Shown: positions 40,251 through 48,871 of the stretch, piece by piece
Layout: the number at the start of each line of letters is the position of its first letter
Position numbering within the stretch: the first letter of the stretch is position 1
Origin: RGIG4097 sp964637515
GTDB taxonomy: Bacteria > Bacillota > Clostridia > Christensenellales > CAG-917
Assembly: GCA_964637515.1 (NCBI GenBank)
Contig: CAZWUI010000001.1
Coordinates: 1 to 64,000, forward strand
Length of the DNA stretch: 64,000 nucleotides
Reading direction: 5' to 3'
Program-made: the position numbers and the translations under genes
Notes under the pieces: model-generated
What the model saw: the letters and a program-made list of their open reading frames with translations, nothing else
Told to the model about the DNA's origin: nothing
Databases searched by the model: none

Positions 40251-40867
40251 TTTGCTGCCTCCTCGATTTTTTGGATTGCGCTCTTGGTGATGACGACGTA
40301 TTTGTTTGCTACGATCTCATACACGTTGAGTTGTCTGGATTCCGCGAGAGAAACGGTGGGGATGTTTCTGGTTGCGCGGACTGCGGATTCGTCATATTCT
40401 TCGACGACGAAAATCACGGAACCGTTGAGTTTGAGATTTTCAACCGTGTTTGCAACGAGTTTGGTTTTTGCTTCTTTCAAAGTGAACTCGTCGAGAACGA
40501 TGACTTCGTTGTTGCGAACTTTTTCGGAGATTGCGCTGATGAATGCCGCTCTCTTCATGTTCTTGTTGATTTTTTGGGAGAAATCGCGAGGTTTCTTTGC
40601 GAATACAACGCCACCGCCTACATAGTTAGGAGCGACGATACTGCCTTGACGTGCGCGACCGGTGCCTTTTTGACGATAAGGTTTCGCTCCGCCCCCTCTG
40701 ACCTCGGTACGAGTGAGTGCCGCGTGCGTGCCTTGACGTCTGTTGGCGAGTTGTGCCACGACGACTTGGTGGATAAGTGCTTGGTTGTATTCTGCGCCGA
40801 AGATAGCGTCGCTGACTTCGATTGTGCCTGCCTTCTTACCGGACATATTCAAAACATTCAGTTTCAT
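40247..40867 (-). CDS. rplD: 50S ribosomal protein L4
   Basis: 206 residues. RRQGTHAALTRTEVRGGGAKPYRQKGTGRARQGS holds the tunnel-loop signature. In E. coli L4 also represses the S10 operon by binding its leader; a hairpin leader is present here (41911-41928), but regulation by L4 is only inferred. Confidence 0.97.
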   Translation of the reverse strand: MKLNVLNMSGKKAGTIEVSDAIFGAEYNQALIHQVVVAQLANRRQGTHAALTRTEVRGGGAKPYRQKGTGRARQGSIVAPNYVGGGVVFAKKPRDFSQKINKNMKRAAFISAISEKVRNNEVIVLDEFTLKEAKTKLVANTVENLKLNGSVIFVVEEYDESAVRATRNIPTVSLAESRQLNVYEIVANKYVVITKSAIQKIEEAAK

Positions 40868-40879
40868 ATCTACCTCCGA

Positions 40880-41515
40880 TTAACCTTTCACGGTTTGTTT
40901 GATGACGACGATACCGCCCTTCGCACCGGGGATTGCGCCCTTGATGAGAAGAAGGTTTCTCGCCTTGTCTACTCTGGCGATGGTGAGGTTTTGGATGGTA
41001 ACCTTTTCATTACCCCATTGACCTGCCATATGTTTGTTCTTGAAAACTCTGGACGGAGAAGAACATGCGCCCATGGAACCTACGCTTCTGTGGATAGGAC
41101 CGGTACCGTGAGTCATAGGTCCGATTCTATGTTGATTCCATCTCTTGATTACACCTGTGTAACCATGGCCCTTGCTTTGACCGGTAACGTCGACTTTGTC
41201 ACCTTCTGCAAAAACGTCGCAAGTCAGTTCCTGACCCAACGTATAGTTGGAGCAGTCTGCGAAACGGAATTCGCGGAGATAACGTTTCGCCGCTACACCG
41301 GCTTTCTTGAAGTGACCGGCTTGGGGCTTGTTAACTCTGGTTTCTTTGACGGTGCCGAATCCGACTTGGATTGCGTTGTAGCCGTCGTTTTCTGTGGTTT
41401 TGATTTGAACCACGGGACAAGGACCTGCTTCAACGACGGTTACGGGAATAACTCTGCCTTCGCTGTCGAAGATTTGGCTCATGCCCAATTTCTTTCCGAT
41501 GATTGCTTTATCCAT
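40880..41515 (-). CDS. rplC: 50S ribosomal protein L3
   Basis: 211 residues. GKKLGMSQIFDSEGRVIPVTVVE is at the start, and SKGHGYTGVIKRWNQHRIGPMTHG holds the W-finger region with the conserved methylatable Gln. It starts assembly of the large subunit. Confidence 0.97.
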   Translation of the reverse strand: MDKAIIGKKLGMSQIFDSEGRVIPVTVVEAGPCPVVQIKTTENDGYNAIQVGFGTVKETRVNKPQAGHFKKAGVAAKRYLREFRFADCSNYTLGQELTCDVFAEGDKVDVTGQSKGHGYTGVIKRWNQHRIGPMTHGTGPIHRSVGSMGACSSPSRVFKNKHMAGQWGNEKVTIQNLTIARVDKARNLLLIKGAIPGAKGGIVVIKQTVKG

Positions 41516-41547
41516 GTAAAGTTCACCCTCCTAAATGATATTCCTTT

Positions 41548-41856
41548 TTAGAGTTTGATGGAAATATCAACGCCGGCGGGAAGGTCGAGTTTCATAAGAG
41601 AATCGACGGTCTTGCTGGTCGGGTTGAATATGTCGATCAAACGTTTGTGTGTTCTAAGTTCAAATTGCTCACGGCTGTCTTTGTACTTGTGAGTTGCACG
41701 AAGAATGGTCACGATTTCTTTCTCGGTGGGAAGAGGAATGGGACCAGAAACTTTCGTACCGGTCTTTTTCACAGACTCAACGATTTTCTCTGCGGAAACG
41801 TCGATGAGATTGTGGTCGTACGCTTTGAGCTTGATTCTAATTTTTTGTCCAGCCAT
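41548..41856 (-). CDS. rpsJ: 30S ribosomal protein S10
   Basis: 102 residues. KIRIKLKAYDHNLIDVSAEKI and VSGPIPLPTEKEIVTILRATHKYKDSREQFE are standard. First gene of the 32-gene S10-spc-alpha operon, whose promoter lies about 105 bases upstream. Confidence 0.98.
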   Translation of the reverse strand: MAGQKIRIKLKAYDHNLIDVSAEKIVESVKKTGTKVSGPIPLPTEKEIVTILRATHKYKDSREQFELRTHKRLIDIFNPTSKTVDSLMKLDLPAGVDISIKL

Positions 41857-41910
41857 TATTTAGCCTCCTAATTGTATAACACTTATCCGTGTGTGTCTTT
41901 ATTTTTTAAC

Positions 41911-41928
41911 CCGCCGAAAGTACGGCGG
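41911..41928 (-). promoter_or_regulatory. Leader hairpin of the S10 operon
   Basis: CCGCCG/CGGCGG over a six-base loop lies in the roughly 97-base leader between the promoter and rpsJ. It is not followed by T, so it may be a regulatory or processing structure. Confidence 0.5.
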
Positions 41929-41959
41929 AAAACCATGCCCTTTCGGACACAGCGAGAGT

Positions 41960-41988
41960 AGAATAACCAATTTGACAAACTTTGTCAA
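41960..41988 (-). promoter_or_regulatory. Promoter of the S10-spc-alpha operon
   Basis: On the minus strand TTGACA (41983-41988) and TATTCT (41960-41965) are 17 bases apart. It precedes a roughly 97-base leader and rpsJ. AT-rich DNA lies upstream, as expected for an UP element of a strong promoter. Confidence 0.75.
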
Positions 41989-42354
41989 CTAAAATTTCAC
42001 ACAATTTTCACGAATTATTAAATATTGTAAAAAAATGTTACCTCTAAACTATATTTAGTATATATATAAAGGCGAAACCACTATTCTACCCCTGTAGTAA
42101 GTGCGTACTCACACCCGCTCATAGTGAGTGCGAAACCGCACAAAAAATTATTCGGGTGCGGGTGTCCCGCCGACCAAACACCAAAACGAGAGTTTTGCGA
42201 AATACGAATTGAGTTGCAGATCATGCACGAGTTGTAGCAAAAAATTTTCGTGCGATAGAAGTTGCGTTGCAAGCACCGTCAAAACAATTTTTGCCAAAAA
42301 TTGCCGACATTGACGTAGTATAATCAACCGCCGACGGCTACGACGCGTAAGAAA
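41989..42354. other. Intergenic region upstream of the S10 promoter
   Basis: AT-rich DNA with no supported gene. A minus-strand frame at 42081-42272 lacks a ribosome binding site. A TATAAT on the + strand at about 42318 has no gene after it. Imperfect inverted repeats around GGGTGCGGGTGT and ACACCCGC (42110-42165) suggest a degenerate or repeated element. Confidence 0.4.
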
Positions 42355-43323
42355 CTATTTTACGCATTTCCCGTCCACTGCGGATTGATAAATTACCCAA
42401 TAACCTTTGCCGTCCGGGTTTTGCACGTCGACAGGGAGCCAAACTGCGACGTCTGCAATTTCTTCAGGCGCAGGGGAAAAATGCGAGACGGGTATTCCGT
42501 AGCAGATATAAGCAACTGCGGTTTGATCGTAGACGAGTCCGACGACGTAGTAATCGTCATCGGAAGAAATCTTCACCCACTTACTGTTCGGGACGAGGTC
42601 GTTTAGGTCTTTTTCGGGAGGATAGCAAATGAATATCTCATCAAGTTGCGGTTTGACTGCAAGATAAAAATTCGTGCCGTCGTAGTGCAGATAGTCATTG
42701 AGTGCAAAAGCTTTTTCGCCGTTGACGTCAACCCTGCTCACCTTTTCAAAGGCCTTGCCGTCGTCCGTTTTGACGTCGCTTTCTTCATGCGTTTCTTCAA
42801 TTGTTTCAACCCTGTTTTCAACTTGCATTTCACCCGTTTCGGCAACTTCGATTTCGTCGTTTTTTGACAAAGCGTTTATCTCCTCATCTCTCTCATCTTG
42901 CGAAATTTCTTCGTCAACTTTTTCGCTCGTTTTGCACTCTGATTGAGTCAAAATCTCGTCTTGCTTTTCTTCCGTTTCCTTTTCGGTCGCAAGCAATTTT
43001 TCTAAAGAAGAAATGCGCCTTTCCACAACTGCCACGGACGGCGTTTTCAAGGTGCTTCCAATATATAAATCATCGCCCGTTTTGTACGCACACGAAAACC
43101 CGCCTTTTGGCGCAAACCGCACTTTATATGTCGTTTTGTCGTTGTAAACTTCGGTTTTTGTGATCTCATCGTTCATCAAATATAGTGTTCCGCCACCCTT
43201 TTTGAGAGCGAATTTCACGTCGATTATGAGAGTGTTTTTCTCGTCGTTTAAGGGGTTGATTTTGAGTGCTAACGCGTCCCCTTTCTTCCCTGTCAAGACA
43301 ACCGTATAACGTTTATTTTCCAT
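42355..43323 (-). CDS. Uncharacterised protein with acidic linker and two end domains
   Basis: 322 residues from the ATG at 43323. An N-terminal beta-rich domain (about 1-95, KRYTVVLTGKKGDALALKI and TTYKVRFAPKGGFSCAY) is joined by a Glu/Asp/Ser-rich, coiled-coil-like linker (about 95-195) to a C-terminal beta-rich domain (FALNDYLHYDGTNFYLAV and GKGYWVIYQSAVDGKCVK at the very end). It has no signal peptide or helix that spans the membrane. It follows ksgA, and its ribosome binding site GAGG lies in the ksgA terminator stem. I do not recognise the family; a sporulation- or envelope-linked role is possible but unsupported. Confidence 0.75.
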   Translation of the reverse strand: MENKRYTVVLTGKKGDALALKINPLNDEKNTLIIDVKFALKKGGGTLYLMNDEITKTEVYNDKTTYKVRFAPKGGFSCAYKTGDDLYIGSTLKTPSVAVVERRISSLEKLLATEKETEEKQDEILTQSECKTSEKVDEEISQDERDEEINALSKNDEIEVAETGEMQVENRVETIEETHEESDVKTDDGKAFEKVSRVDVNGEKAFALNDYLHYDGTNFYLAVKPQLDEIFICYPPEKDLNDLVPNSKWVKISSDDDYYVVGLVYDQTAVAYICYGIPVSHFSPAPEEIADVAVWLPVDVQNPDGKGYWVIYQSAVDGKCVK

Positions 43324-43354
43324 ATAAAAACCTCGCACGATATACTATGCGAGG
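43324..43354 (-). terminator. ksgA terminator that contains the next gene's ribosome binding site
   Basis: On the minus strand CCTCGCA (43348-43354) pairs with TGCGAGG (43331-43337) over a ten-base loop, followed by TTTTTAT directly before ATG 43323. The 3' arm GAGG is the only Shine-Dalgarno for the acidic protein, so forming the hairpin both stops transcription and hides the site. Confidence 0.65.
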
Positions 43355-43402
43355 TTGTCTGATTTTATGAGAATTTGCTATGCCGTTGCCTGCCCTGTTT
43401 CG

Positions 43403-44230
43403 TCAAAATTGTTTGGACAAAGCGACAAAATCGTCAAGTGATAAAACCTCTCCCCTTACCCTTTCGTCAAAGCCTGCCGACTTGACTTTTTCAGTCGCTT
43501 CCGCCTTGGAAATTCCAAAGGTTGCGGACAGGTTGTTGACTAGAGTTTTTCTGCGCATGGCAAACGCACTGCGCACGAGTTTATGTACGAGCGTTTTGTT
43601 TTCACCCTCGAGCTTTCCGTCGTCAATATCTATGCGCACCACCGCACTGTCCACGTTGGGCGCAGGGTAAAACATATTACGATTGACCTTTCTCGTGACC
43701 GTCGCACTACCACGCATAAGCACGGCAAGAGTGATTGCGGAATAGTCCGCCGTGTTGGGTTTTGCGACGAGCCTATCCCCCACTTCTTCTTGCACCATAA
43801 CCGTCAGAGAGCGGACGGGCAAATCACTTTCGAGAAAGCGCATTATGAGCGGAGTCGTGATATAGTACGGCAAATTTGCAACGACCTTAAATGCTCTTCC
43901 GCCTATGAAATTCATAAATTCGTCGTCCCTCATCTTGAGGACGTCGCGGAAAATCACTTCGACGTTTTCGAGTCCCTGCAATGATAACGCAAGAACGGGT
44001 TCGAGATTTTTATCCACCTCGAAAGAATAGACTTTTTCCGCCTTCTCCGCAATCTGCCTTGTGAGAGTGCCCGCGCCCGTGCCGATTTCGACGACAATAT
44101 CTCCGTCATCGATCAGACTGTCCGCGACAATCCCTTTCAAGAGATTGGTGTCGGATATGAAGTTTTGTCCGAGCCCCTTGTTGAAACGGAATCCGCTTGC
44201 TTGCAAAAGGTCTTTGAGTTTCATTTCCAT
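43403..44230 (-). CDS. ksgA: 16S rRNA dimethyladenosine transferase
   Basis: 275 residues. GLGQNFISDTNLL at the start, EIGTGAGTLTRQI (SAM binding) and VANLPYYITTPLI (catalytic NLPY) are the RsmA/KsgA signatures; the C-terminal domain is complete. It dimethylates A1518 and A1519 of 16S rRNA. It follows the metG-tatD-radical SAM genes after a terminator-like hairpin. The start has a weak ribosome binding site; a second Met two codons later is an alternative. Confidence 0.96.
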   Translation of the reverse strand: MEMKLKDLLQASGFRFNKGLGQNFISDTNLLKGIVADSLIDDGDIVVEIGTGAGTLTRQIAEKAEKVYSFEVDKNLEPVLALSLQGLENVEVIFRDVLKMRDDEFMNFIGGRAFKVVANLPYYITTPLIMRFLESDLPVRSLTVMVQEEVGDRLVAKPNTADYSAITLAVLMRGSATVTRKVNRNMFYPAPNVDSAVVRIDIDDGKLEGENKTLVHKLVRSAFAMRRKTLVNNLSATFGISKAEATEKVKSAGFDERVRGEVLSLDDFVALSKQF

Positions 44231-44309
44231 AATTTACCGTTTTTTATACGGATAAGATTTTTCTTTCCGCACAACATATTATCGTACCAAGGACAAACAA
44301 CCGAAGTAC

Positions 44310-44349
44310 AAAAGAAGAAAAGGGAACGACAAATCTCACGAGTCGTTCC
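44310..44349. terminator. Terminator-like hairpin between the radical SAM gene and ksgA
   Basis: GGAACGAC/GTCGTTCC over an 11-base loop (44323-44349) with TTTTCTTCTTTTG after it on the minus strand and TTTTTC on the + strand. It probably separates metG-tatD-radical SAM from ksgA. Confidence 0.65.
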
Positions 44350-44355
44350 TTTTTC

Positions 44356-44958
44356 TTATTCTCTGATAGTTTCTCTGACTCTGTATTTTGCGCCGATGGA
44401 CTCGGTGAGTTTGCGACACGCTTCGATTTCTTCTTCGCCGATGAAGTCAACGACGGAGAGAGTCGTATCGATTCCTTCCGCAACGCAACCTTTTGCAAAT
44501 TCGACCATAGCATAGAATGCGTCTTCACCGAACTTGCTTCTGCAAATCTCTTGATAGAGTTCGGGGTTGCTTGCGTTCAAGGATATGGACACGCAGTCGA
44601 TATAAGGTGCGATGAGCTTGGGCACGTCGTTGCGTTTGTTGATGAGGTTTGCCTGTCCGTTCGTGTTGATTCTCGTTTTCAGCCCGAGACGCTTGAGATA
44701 AGGACCAACTTGCGAAAGGACAGGAAGAGCGCACGTAGGCTCGCCGTATCCGCAAAAGACTATTTCGTCGTACTTCTTCAAGTTATATAAGGACAAGTTT
44801 TCTTTTATATCCTCGAAGTTAGGCTCTCTCGTCAACCACAAATCGTCGTTGCCGACACCCCGTTTTATGTTTCTAACGCAAAACTCACAAGCGTTCGAGC
44901 ACTTGTTCGTAAGGTTGATATAAAGGCTGTTGCCAAATTCATACACAAAGTTCTTCAT
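44356..44958 (-). CDS. TatD-associated radical SAM protein
   Basis: 200 residues. NKCSNACEFCVRN (Cys 20, 24, 27) is the C-x3-C-x2-C radical SAM motif, after a short TNLYINLT-like strand. YDEIVFCGYGEPTCAL holds the SAM-binding GGE-like element (GYGEPT), and RINTNGQANLINKRND follows. It is a short radical SAM protein, coupled to tatD downstream of metG in the same strand order, as in the group I know as TatD-nuclease-associated radical SAM proteins. The reaction is unknown; a role in RNA or DNA modification is inferred from its neighbour. Confidence 0.85.
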   Translation of the reverse strand: MKNFVYEFGNSLYINLTNKCSNACEFCVRNIKRGVGNDDLWLTREPNFEDIKENLSLYNLKKYDEIVFCGYGEPTCALPVLSQVGPYLKRLGLKTRINTNGQANLINKRNDVPKLIAPYIDCVSISLNASNPELYQEICRSKFGEDAFYAMVEFAKGCVAEGIDTTLSVVDFIGEEEIEACRKLTESIGAKYRVRETIRE

Positions 44959-44976
44959 AGCAAAATCAATGTTTTA

Positions 44977-45756
44977 TCAATGCGTTTTGATACGCTTAAA
45001 TAGCGTTTTCGCATTTTTCGTCGTTTGTTCGACAAGTTCCGTTCTATCCGCACACAGTACTTCCGCCGCCTTGTCCGCCACAAGATTGACAAGTTTCGGA
45101 TAGTTAGTTTTCCCCCTGAAAGGAACGGGCGTCATATACGGCGCATCCGTTTCAAACAGCAGCCTGTCCCGTGGGACGACCGATAGAGATTCAAGATTAT
45201 GCACTGCGTTTTTGAAGGTTATCGCTCCGCCAAAAGAGAAATATGCGTCATAGTGCGAAAACACTTTGACCATTTCCGCAGAGCCAGAATAGCAATGCAA
45301 CAACACACCGTTTGAGAGTTTCGATTTGTTGTCTTCAAGGATTTTCCTTGCGTCTTCATATGCCTCTCTCACGTGCAATATCACGGGAAGAGACAAACTG
45401 TCCGCAAGTTCGATTTGTTCTGCAAACACCCGCCTTTGAATATCGCGCGGGGATAAGTCGTAGTGGTAGTCGAGTCCGATTTCCCCGATTGCGACCGTCT
45501 TTTCGCTCTTGCACTCGTCCGCAAACAAGTCATACATATCGCTCGTTGCAAGACGGCTATCGTGGGGGTGCATTCCGACCGCACAATAAACGTCGTCATA
45601 GGCAAGAGAGAGTTTATATCCTTCAACCGACGACGGCTCGTCGTAACCGACGGTGATAACCGACTCTATGCCGTCCCCTTTCAAATTCGATATTATTTCG
45701 TCGACTTCAGGAGCCAGTCTTTCATCGGTCAAATGGCAGTGTGTGTCGATGAGCAT
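44977..45756 (-). CDS. tatD: TatD-family metal-dependent DNase
   Basis: 259 residues. Metal ligands: DTHCHL (His 6/8 region), IGEIGLDYH (Glu), ILHVREA, LHCYSG and ETDAPYMTP (Asp near the C-terminus). It is a TIM-barrel hydrolase acting on single-stranded DNA ends, or on tRNA substrates in some members. Its ATG is one base from the metG stop and it is followed by the radical SAM gene, a usual Clostridia arrangement. Confidence 0.93.
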   Translation of the reverse strand: MLIDTHCHLTDERLAPEVDEIISNLKGDGIESVITVGYDEPSSVEGYKLSLAYDDVYCAVGMHPHDSRLATSDMYDLFADECKSEKTVAIGEIGLDYHYDLSPRDIQRRVFAEQIELADSLSLPVILHVREAYEDARKILEDNKSKLSNGVLLHCYSGSAEMVKVFSHYDAYFSFGGAITFKNAVHNLESLSVVPRDRLLFETDAPYMTPVPFRGKTNYPKLVNLVADKAAEVLCADRTELVEQTTKNAKTLFKRIKTH

Positions 45757-45757
45757 A

Positions 45758-47695
45758 CTATCTGACGGTTGCGCCCGACGGCACTTTCTTTTCGGGAGAT
45801 ACCAGCACGACTTGGTCGTCCGTGCAAGCGCAAAGGAGCATACCCTGACTTTCGATTCCGCAGAGTTTTGCGGGTTTCAAGTTGCTGACTACGACGACTT
45901 GTTTGCCGAGCATTTCTTCGGGAGTGTAGTATTGTGCGATACCGCTGACGATAGTGCGGGTTTCCTCCCCTATTTTCACGGAGAATTTGAGAAGTTTTTT
46001 TGCTTTTTGGACTTTTTCCGCCTCGACGATTTCCCCAACTCTCAACTGCACTTTTGCAAAGTCTTCGATACCGATTTCGGAAATTTCGACGACGTTTTCG
46101 GGTTTCTTCTCTTCCTTGGGTTTTCTTGCATCGTACATTGCCTGAACCTTTTCGTTGACTTCTTTTGCGTCAAATCTATGGAAAAGGATTTCGGGGGTTT
46201 CGGTGACTTTAGTCCCATTCGGGAGAAGTCCGAAAGTGTCGAGCGTATCGAACTTGCGTGCGGATGCGTTAAATTCCGCATAGACCTTTTTCGCAGTTTC
46301 GGGAATGAAGCATTCGAGCATACTCGTACCCATGAGAATAGTTTCTGCAAGGTTGTAAAGCACTGTTGCCAGTCTATCTTGTTTGGTTTCGTCCTTTGCG
46401 AGCGCCCAAGGCATAGTTTCATCAACGTACTTATTTGCTCTGCGGAACACGCCGATGATTTCGGAGAGTGCATCTGCGACCTTATATTCGTCCACTTTCG
46501 CACAAACTTTCTTGTATGCGGAAGTTGCGACTTCTTTGAGTTCGTCGTCGACGGGTTCGCTAACGTTCTTGTTTTCAAGGACTCCCCCGAAATACTTGTT
46601 CGCCATTGCGAGCGTGCGATTGACGAGATTGCCGAATACGTTTGCAAGTTCACCGTTCACGGTGTCCGTCACCATATCCCAACCGATGAGTCCGTCGTTT
46701 TCTTGTGGCATTTGCGCAAGAAGGAAGTATCTCACCGCGTCCACGCCGTAGATAGACACAAGGTCGTCTGCGTAGATGACGTTGCCTTTGCTCTTCGACA
46801 TTTTTCCGCCGTCCTGCAAAAGCCAAGGATGACCGAAAACTTGTTTGGGAAGCGGTTCACCGAGTGCCATAAGGAAGATAGGCCAATAGATCGTGTGGAA
46901 ACGCACGATATCTTTGCCGATGACGTGCACGTCCGCGGGCCAATACTTACCGTAAAGCTCACCGTGGTTGCCGTCCGCATCGTAGCCAAGACCGGTGATA
47001 TAGTTGGTGAGTGCATCAAGCCATACGTAGACGACGTGTTTGTCGTCAAAACTGACGGGGATACCCCATTTGAAAGAGGTACGCGACACGCACAAATCTT
47101 GAAGACCGGGTTTCAAGAAGTTGTTTACCATTTCGTTCTTTCTTGACACGGGAACGATAAAATCAGGGTGTTCATCGTAATATTTGAGCAGTTTATCTGC
47201 ATATTTGGACATTTTGAAGAAGTACGCTTCTTCTTCCGCTACGTGAACTTCGCGACCGCAGTCGGGGCATTTGCCGTTCACGAGTTGGCTTTCGGTCAGG
47301 AAGGATTCGCAGGGAGTGCAGTACCAACCCTTGTATGAGCCTTTGTATATATCGCCTTGGTCGTAAAGACGTTTGAAGATTTTTTGGACTTGCTTTTCGT
47401 GGTCCGTATCGGTGGTGCGGATGAATTTGTCGTAAGAGATATTCATCATATCCCATATGGATTTGATTTCTCCTGCGACTCCGTCGACGAATTGTTTGGG
47501 AGTGGTGTCTGCCGCCGCCGCTTTCAACTCAATTTTTTCACCGTGCTCGTCGGTGCCCGTTTGAAAGCGCACGTCGTAACCTTGCGCACGTTTGAAGCGT
47601 GCAAGAAAATCGGTCAAAACGATTTCATACACGTTGCCGATATGGGGTTTGCCCGAAGTGTAGGCTATTGCGGTTGTAACGTAATATTTTTCCAT
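45758..47695 (-). CDS. metG: Methionyl-tRNA synthetase
   Basis: 645 residues from the ATG at 47695, with GAGAGG upstream. Class I signatures are AYTSGKPHIGNVY (HIGH-like) and DGGKMSKSKGNVI (KMSKS). The zinc insertion shows CTPCES and CPDCG, the MetRS1-type knuckle. After the anticodon-binding helices (EETMPWALAKDE-like), the C-terminal EMAP/Tyr-type tRNA-binding domain (DFAKVQLRVGEIVEAEKVQKAKKLLK...CGIESQGMLLCA) is present, giving the dimeric Gram-positive form. It charges tRNA-Met. No T-box leader is visible; a promoter lies just upstream. Confidence 0.96.
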   Translation of the reverse strand: MEKYYVTTAIAYTSGKPHIGNVYEIVLTDFLARFKRAQGYDVRFQTGTDEHGEKIELKAAAADTTPKQFVDGVAGEIKSIWDMMNISYDKFIRTTDTDHEKQVQKIFKRLYDQGDIYKGSYKGWYCTPCESFLTESQLVNGKCPDCGREVHVAEEEAYFFKMSKYADKLLKYYDEHPDFIVPVSRKNEMVNNFLKPGLQDLCVSRTSFKWGIPVSFDDKHVVYVWLDALTNYITGLGYDADGNHGELYGKYWPADVHVIGKDIVRFHTIYWPIFLMALGEPLPKQVFGHPWLLQDGGKMSKSKGNVIYADDLVSIYGVDAVRYFLLAQMPQENDGLIGWDMVTDTVNGELANVFGNLVNRTLAMANKYFGGVLENKNVSEPVDDELKEVATSAYKKVCAKVDEYKVADALSEIIGVFRRANKYVDETMPWALAKDETKQDRLATVLYNLAETILMGTSMLECFIPETAKKVYAEFNASARKFDTLDTFGLLPNGTKVTETPEILFHRFDAKEVNEKVQAMYDARKPKEEKKPENVVEISEIGIEDFAKVQLRVGEIVEAEKVQKAKKLLKFSVKIGEETRTIVSGIAQYYTPEEMLGKQVVVVSNLKPAKLCGIESQGMLLCACTDDQVVLVSPEKKVPSGATVR

Positions 47696-47742
47696 ATTCA
47701 CCTCTCGAAAGACGAATGAGTCTTTCACGTAATAGTATATAG

Positions 47743-47771
47743 ATTATACAACTTATAAAGGGTTTTGTAAA
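47743..47771 (-). promoter_or_regulatory. Promoter of the metG operon
   Basis: On the minus strand TTTACA (47766-47771) and TATAAT (47743-47748) are 17 bases apart. The roughly 45-base leader contains GAAAGAC/GTCTTTC, a small hairpin, before the ribosome binding site. Confidence 0.65.
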
Positions 47772-47813
47772 CAAAAAGCGCATTATCCCGCTCTATAGGA
47801 CGTAAAATATGGC

Positions 47814-48368
47814 GTGAATACCGCATTTTCTTTGATAGCAATAGTATCTCTCGTCGCACTAATCGTCATATCCCCCGAAAAAGCGTTTCCGACGATGATA
47901 GACGGAGTGCAGGGCGCAGTGCAACTCGTGATAAAACTCACCGCAGTATACGCAGTGTGGTTGTCCGTCTTGAAAATGGCGGAAAAATCCGGACTCGACA
48001 AAAAATTATCCGGCATGCTCCGACCTATTGTCAAAAGAATATTCAAGGGTGAGAGCGAGAGCGCATACGAGCGCATCTCCGTAAACCTTGCATCTAACGT
48101 GCTTGGTATGGGCGGTGCGGCTACCCCCGCAGGAATGGACGCTATGGCACTCATGCAGGACGGCAGTGAATACGCAACAGACAATATGATTATGCTTCTC
48201 ATCATCAATGCGACTAGCATACAACTAATACCCGCGACCGTGGTTGCACTGCGCGCAGCGGCAGGGAGCGAAACCGCCGGGGATATAATTCTGCCAACTC
48301 TCATATCATCGTCAATCGCAACGGTCGTCGGAATGATACTATGCAAAGTATTCCAAAAGAAAAAATGA
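47814..48368 (+). CDS. spmA: SpmA-like spore-maturation membrane protein
   Basis: 184 residues with several membrane helices of the nucleoside-recognition (Gate) type: QLVIKLTAVYAVWLSVLKMAEKSGLD and ASNVLGMGGAATPAGMDAM, the SpmA signature. It starts at GTG 47814, and its ribosome binding site is weak. The spmB-like gene begins in its stop codon (ATGA). In Bacillus, SpmAB help dehydrate the spore core. Homologues are also kept in non-spore-formers, so they do not prove sporulation. It is divergent from metG. Confidence 0.88.
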   Translation: MNTAFSLIAIVSLVALIVISPEKAFPTMIDGVQGAVQLVIKLTAVYAVWLSVLKMAEKSGLDKKLSGMLRPIVKRIFKGESESAYERISVNLASNVLGMGGAATPAGMDAMALMQDGSEYATDNMIMLLIINATSIQLIPATVVALRAAAGSETAGDIILPTLISSSIATVVGMILCKVFQKKK

Positions 48369-48871
48369 GCGCATACCTTCTCCCCGTGCTTATCCTACTC
48401 GTCGTCGCATATTGCCTTGTCAAGCGGATAAAAATCTACGACTGTTTTCTGGACGGCGCAAAAGAAAGTCTATCTCTTGTGGGGACCATATTCCCCTATA
48501 TCGCAACCGTATTCATCGCAATAGAGTTATTCAAGGCAAGCGGACTGTCTGCAATGGTTGCAAACCTTCTCAAAACACCACTATCCTATCTCGGCATACC
48601 GTCCGAAGTCGCGGAGTTGCTACTTCTCGTTCCAATCAGCGGAAACGGCACGACCGCACTTTTGGAGCGCATCGTAAACGACTACGGAGCAGATAGTTAT
48701 ATCTCTCGATGTGCATCCGTCATAGCGGGCGGAACTGAAACAATATTCTACATATCGGCAGTTTATCTGTCAAAAACGAAAGCTAAACACTTGAAACGTG
48801 CAATTCCCATTTCGTTATTCTGCACTCTACTCGGCGCAGTCGTGGGGTGTGCGCTTTGCAGAATTATGTGA
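48365..48871 (+). CDS. spmB: SpmB-like spore-maturation membrane protein
   Basis: 168 residues from the ATG at 48365, inside the spmA stop. KRIKIYDCFLDGAKESLSLVGTIFPYIATVFIAIELFKASGL is the family pattern, and GNGTTALLERIVNDYGADSYISRCASVIAGGTET (the gate motif) is at about 98-130. It forms a pair with SpmA in the membrane. A terminator lies about 150 bases downstream. Confidence 0.88.
   Translation: MSAYLLPVLILLVVAYCLVKRIKIYDCFLDGAKESLSLVGTIFPYIATVFIAIELFKASGLSAMVANLLKTPLSYLGIPSEVAELLLLVPISGNGTTALLERIVNDYGADSYISRCASVIAGGTETIFYISAVYLSKTKAKHLKRAIPISLFCTLLGAVVGCALCRIM

Noticed and set aside
45653..47146. 497-codon + strand frame opposite metG
   Set aside because: metG on the minus strand is complete with HIGH-like and KMSKS motifs. 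The + frame has no start signal and encodes a Cys/Phe-rich shadow.
47695..47800. Possible T-box leader upstream of metG
   Set aside because: The leader is only about 45 bases with one small hairpin, far too short for a T-box with its specifier and antiterminator stems.
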